From positions 2,108,001 through 2,172,000 of the forward strand of contig CAVUMC010000002.1 of the NCBI GenBank assembly GCA_963742535.1: 64,000 bases of DNA, given 5' to 3'. The position numbers were made by a program, and so were the translations under genes. Below, one piece after another: positions 61,849 to 64,000 of this stretch; within the stretch, counting starts at the first letter, position 1; the number at the start of each line of letters is the position of its first letter. Under the pieces are notes generated by a model that ran no database searches, was not told where the DNA came from, and saw only the letters and a program-made list of their open reading frames with translations. The DNA is from VRUE01 sp963742535. Its GTDB lineage: Bacteria; Actinomycetota; Thermoleophilia; Solirubrobacterales; 70-9.

Positions 61849-62736
61849 TCAAGCCTTCAGGACACGGTCGAGGAACTCGACCTGGTCCGCCACCATGCGC
61901 TCGAAGGTCTCGCCCAGGAAGGGATCGAAGTGCCCTCCGGGATAGGTGCGCAGCTCGCCGCGCGGTGGTCGCTCGGAGACCCGCATGCCCAAGGTGGGCG
62001 GTGTGACGTCATCGTCTTCGGCGACGCAATAGAGGATGGGGATGGCGATGCGACGGGCCTTTCGGAGCAACCGGTAGGGCGGCTCGAGGATGACGCGGGC
62101 GCACGCTTCATTGCGCCAGGTTGAGCCCGGCGGCGTCACCTGCCCGAAGCCACTCAGGACCTGAGGAGTGCTGATCACCGCGCCCGATCCGGGCAGCCCG
62201 GCGGCGGGAACGAGGTATGGCTCGCTGCGCCACAGCGCTCGCAGGCCGTCACGCGTTCCAGCCAGGGTGAGGCGGGCCAGGTGGGAGAAGCCGCCGATGT
62301 GCAGGACCGTTCGCTGGGTGTCGACGACCGGGGCGACGCAGATCGCCGCGCTTAGCCCCGGCTCGGCAAGGGCCAGCGACTGGACGTGTGCGCCGCCGAA
62401 CGAATACCCCCAGAGCGCAATGCGGTCCGTATCGATCCAGTCGAGCGAGCGAGCGAAGGCAAGCGCGGCGCGCACGTCATCGCGCTGCCGGCGGGGGCTG
62501 GCCAACTGGCGCGGCTTGCCGCCGCTGTCACCGAAGCAGCGATAGTCGAAAGCGAGCGTGGCGATGCCGGCGGCCGCGAAGCGCTCGCCGAAGGTAGCCA
62601 GGCCCTGGTCGCGCACGCACGAGAATCCTGTGGCCATGACCACACAGGGAAGCTGCCTGGCCGCACCCTCGGGCCGGAAAAGCCAGGCGGCGCATCGCTC
62701 GCCGCCGGACGCGAACTCGACGTCCTCCCGCTCCAC
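61849..62736 (-). CDS. Alpha/beta hydrolase
   Basis: The 295-residue protein has the nucleophile elbow WGYSFGGAH (Ser near 112), Asp in VAEDDDVTPP (about 252) and His in PGGHFDPF (about 276). An early block ATGFSCVRDQGLATFGERFA resembles dienelactone hydrolase or acyl-peptidase-like esterases. No signal peptide. GTG start at 62736; longer frames overlap the divergent bolA gene. Substrate unknown. Confidence 0.85.
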   Translation of the reverse strand: MEREDVEFASGGERCAAWLFRPEGAARQLPCVVMATGFSCVRDQGLATFGERFAAAGIATLAFDYRCFGDSGGKPRQLASPRRQRDDVRAALAFARSLDWIDTDRIALWGYSFGGAHVQSLALAEPGLSAAICVAPVVDTQRTVLHIGGFSHLARLTLAGTRDGLRALWRSEPYLVPAAGLPGSGAVISTPQVLSGFGQVTPPGSTWRNEACARVILEPPYRLLRKARRIAIPILYCVAEDDDVTPPTLGMRVSERPPRGELRTYPGGHFDPFLGETFERMVADQVEFLDRVLKA

Positions 62737-62782
62737 GGAGCGATCATAGGGGCCGGGTTCGTAGAATCGAGCAATCGCGGAT

Positions 62783-63007
62783 TTGACAGAGATCAAGCAG
62801 ATGATCGAGGCGGCGCTGCCGGGCTCGAGCGTCGAGGTAGTCGACGAAACCGGAACCGGCGATCACCTGCGGGCGACCGTGGAGTCGAGCCAGTTCCAGG
62901 GCCTCAGCCGTATCGCCCAGCACCGACTGGTCAAGGCCGCGGTGAAGGCGCGCTTCGACGACGGCACGATCCACGCGCTCTCGGTGAAGACCGAGCTGCC
63001 CGGGTAG
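62783..63007 (+). CDS. bolA: BolA-family protein
   Basis: The 74-residue protein has the BolA fold: helix EIKQMIEAALPGSSVEVVDE, then GDHLRATVESSQFQG and LVKAAVKARFDDGTIHALSVKT. The His in the HLRATV region and the one in IHALSVKT are likely cluster or partner ligands. BolA forms a complex with a CGFS glutaredoxin, whose gene follows after 7-13 bases. TTG start; the alternative in-frame ATG would remove the first helix turn. Confidence 0.88.
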   Translation: MTEIKQMIEAALPGSSVEVVDETGTGDHLRATVESSQFQGLSRIAQHRLVKAAVKARFDDGTIHALSVKTELPG

Positions 63008-63020
63008 CTAGTCTGTGGCC

Positions 63021-63401
63021 ATGGCCGACGCCGAACTGAAGCAAAAGGTCGAAGAGCTGATCGCCGCCAACCCGGTGCTGCTCTTCATGAAGGGCACGCC
63101 CGAAATGCCGCGTTGCGGCTTCTCGATGCGGGTAGTGCAGGTGCTTGATTCGATGGACGTCGAGTACGGCGCGATCGACGTGCTGCCTGCCCTGCAGCCG
63201 CTGCGCGAAGTCACCACTGAGATCTCCGACTGGCAGACCTTCCCGCAGCTCTACGTCAACGGCGAGCTCGTTGGCGGCGCCGACATCGTCGAGGAGATGT
63301 TCGACTCCGGCGAGCTGGGCCAAGCGCTGGGCGTCGAGCAGCCCGAGGCAGCACCAGCCGCCGCGCCCCCGGCGCAGTCACCGCCTCTTCAGATCGAATA
63401 A
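63021..63401 (+). CDS. grxD: Monothiol glutaredoxin, CGFS type
   Basis: The 126-residue protein (from ATG 63021; GTG at 63015 possible) has the family motifs VLLFMKGTPEMPRCGFSMRVVQVL with the single active Cys of CGFS near residue 32, SDWQTFPQLYVNGELVGGADIV near 70-91. These proteins bind [2Fe-2S] clusters, often with BolA, and deliver them. A C-terminal Pro/Ala tail of about 20 residues is not typical. Neighbours support an iron-sulfur role. Confidence 0.92.
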   Translation: MADAELKQKVEELIAANPVLLFMKGTPEMPRCGFSMRVVQVLDSMDVEYGAIDVLPALQPLREVTTEISDWQTFPQLYVNGELVGGADIVEEMFDSGELGQALGVEQPEAAPAAAPPAQSPPLQIE

Positions 63402-63413
63402 CGCGTAGCCGAC

Positions 63414-63439
63414 ATTGACCACCCTCTGGTGGGGTCAAT
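63414..63439. terminator. Hairpin between grxD and the A-type carrier gene
   Basis: ATTGACC-ACC (63414-63423) pairs with GGTGGGGTCAAT (63428-63439), with a two-base bulge, around a CTCT-like loop. It lies between convergent genes and is a likely bidirectional terminator. Similar TTGAC...GTCAA hairpins occur at 11.8 and 18.5 kb. Confidence 0.55.
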
Positions 63440-63458
63440 CTCCGATGCGCGGTGGAAG

Positions 63459-63845
63459 TTAGACCGCTGCGTGCTCGGCGGCGTCGTCCTTCACCTGGAA
63501 GGAAGAGCCGCAACCGCAGGCCGCGACGACGTTGGGGTTGTTGACCTGGAAGCCCGCGCCCTGCAGGCCTTCCACGTAGTCGACCTCGGAGCCGAAGACG
63601 AACTGCATGCTCACTTTGTCGACGATCACCGAGACGCCGTCGACCTCGAAGATGTTGTCGTCGTCCTTGGCCTTGTCAAAGGCGAGCGCGTACTGGAAGC
63701 CTGAGCAGCCGCCACCCCGCACCGCGACCCGAAGGGCCTGCCCCTCAGAGCCTGTTTGTCCGCCAAGTAGCTCGGCAATCTTCCCCGCCGCCTTGTCGGT
63801 CAGGGAGATTGCTGCCTGCGGCGTATCGCTGGTTGCCTCAGTCAC
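63459..63845 (-). CDS. erpA: A-type iron-sulfur carrier (IscA/ErpA/HesB family)
   Basis: The 128-residue protein has the three conserved cysteines: VRGGGCSGFQYAL (about 52) and ACGCGSSF near the C-terminus. The strand ISLTDKAAGKIAELL at the N-terminus is also typical. It accepts and transfers [2Fe-2S] or [4Fe-4S] clusters in the cytosol. The C-terminus reads KDDAAEHAAV, longer than in E. coli ErpA. I used GTG at 63845; a GTG 42 bases upstream is possible. The choice of erpA over iscA is by function in actinobacteria, not by sequence. Confidence 0.9.
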   Translation of the reverse strand: MTEATSDTPQAAISLTDKAAGKIAELLGGQTGSEGQALRVAVRGGGCSGFQYALAFDKAKDDDNIFEVDGVSVIVDKVSMQFVFGSEVDYVEGLQGAGFQVNNPNVVAACGCGSSFQVKDDAAEHAAV

Positions 63846-63899
63846 TTCACAAAGTGTAGCGAGCGATGGACCCTCAAAGCCGATCACCGGTCGTTAATC

Positions 63900-63917
63900 G
63901 GTCAGGTCTAACTGACC
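63900..63917. promoter_or_regulatory. Inverted repeat before the DegV gene
   Basis: GGTCAG-GTCTAA-CTGACC is a 6-bp-arm inverted repeat in the gap between the A-type carrier gene and the DegV start. It contains ACTGACCA, also present in the TetR operator at 59.5 kb. It may be an operator; the relation is weak. Confidence 0.35.
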
Positions 63918-63943
63918 AGAGGCTTCTGCGAGAATCGAACCGC

Positions 63944-64000
63944 TTGAATTCTTCAGCCGAAACTGCGGTCGTCTGTGACACGACGGCCTACCTGCCGAGC
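63944..64000 (+). CDS. DegV-family protein, first 19 codons only
   Basis: From TTG at 63944 the frame gives (M)NSSAETAVVCDTTAYLPS and runs off the right edge. The DTTAYLP motif is the N-terminal signature of DegV (fatty-acid-binding) proteins, usually written as DSTAYLP. Known members bind fatty acids for a fatty acid kinase. Call based on few residues. Confidence 0.6.
   Translation, partial: MNSSAETAVVCDTTAYLPS

Overview
The window is GC-rich bacterial DNA, densely coded on both strands, with many GTG and TTG starts and many stop/start overlaps of the ATGA, GTGA or TTGA type. The gene set (SigB-type sigma factor with RsbW-like and SpoIIE-like partners, GAP-family and Holin-X-like membrane proteins, DUF3618, a DDN-like deazaflavin protein, an LpqI-like GH3, many acyl-CoA enzymes, a class III cyclase fused to an ATPase and helical repeats) points to an actinobacterium. 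A Thermoleophilia/Solirubrobacterales-like lineage is my best guess, from gene content only. No rRNA, tRNA, CRISPR array or intact insertion sequence was seen.

Layout. 1-7.6 kb: end of a cNMP-binding protein, a secreted clan GH-A hydrolase, then a stress module: SpoIIE-type phosphatase, SnoaL-like protein, MscS channel, a two-domain RsbW-like anti-sigma factor, SigB-type sigma factor, a 48-residue ORF and Mn/Fe superoxide dismutase. The anti-sigma and SOD genes have promoter-like sites of the SigB class. 7.6-13.6 kb: a large inverted repeat, a rubredoxin/GMC oxidoreductase pair, LemA, a Nudix hydrolase, and an ECF sigma factor coupled to a DUF4349 membrane protein. 13.6-21.6 kb: biotin synthesis (bioA, and bioB-bioF-bioD) around a MarR/MFS pair, a GAP-family protein and YaaA. 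21.6-26 kb: GH3, then an overlapping operon of a stand-alone biotinyl protein, crotonase, DNA glycosylase and diguanylate cyclase. 26-36.5 kb: glycosyltransferase, TetR-controlled amidase, glycerol kinase (apparent CTG start), acyltransferase, lactonase-like MBL protein, SDRs, GNAT, VOC, DUF4234, SixA. 36.6-44 kb: GH114, secreted Amidase_2, a four-helix membrane protein, GNAT, then a possible defence module: PD-(D/E)XK-like nuclease, single-HKD phospholipase D-like protein, and a TPR-CHAT protease. 44-54.2 kb: two acyl-CoA dehydrogenases around a DUF445/DUF4393 pair, then one operon of crotonase, carboxyltransferase, BKACE, alpha-methylacyl-CoA racemase and MerR. 54.2-64 kb: epimerase, SDR, class III cyclase-ATPase, nitrilase plus TetR, three small membrane or envelope genes, an alpha/beta hydrolase, and an iron-sulfur group (BolA, CGFS glutaredoxin, A-type carrier), ending in the first codons of a DegV protein.

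The main points to follow up are: (1) two one-base deletions, both in GGGCCC contexts, in the 49.8-53.5 kb acyl-CoA operon, which look like sequence errors; (2) a 19-bp operator-like sequence shared, with one mismatch, by an SDR gene and the nitrilase-TetR operon 25 kb away; (3) the nuclease/PLD/CHAT cluster; (4) a glycerol kinase whose phosphate-binding N-terminus can only be translated from CTG; (5) long perfect or near-perfect inverted repeats between genes, the largest with 31-bp arms.
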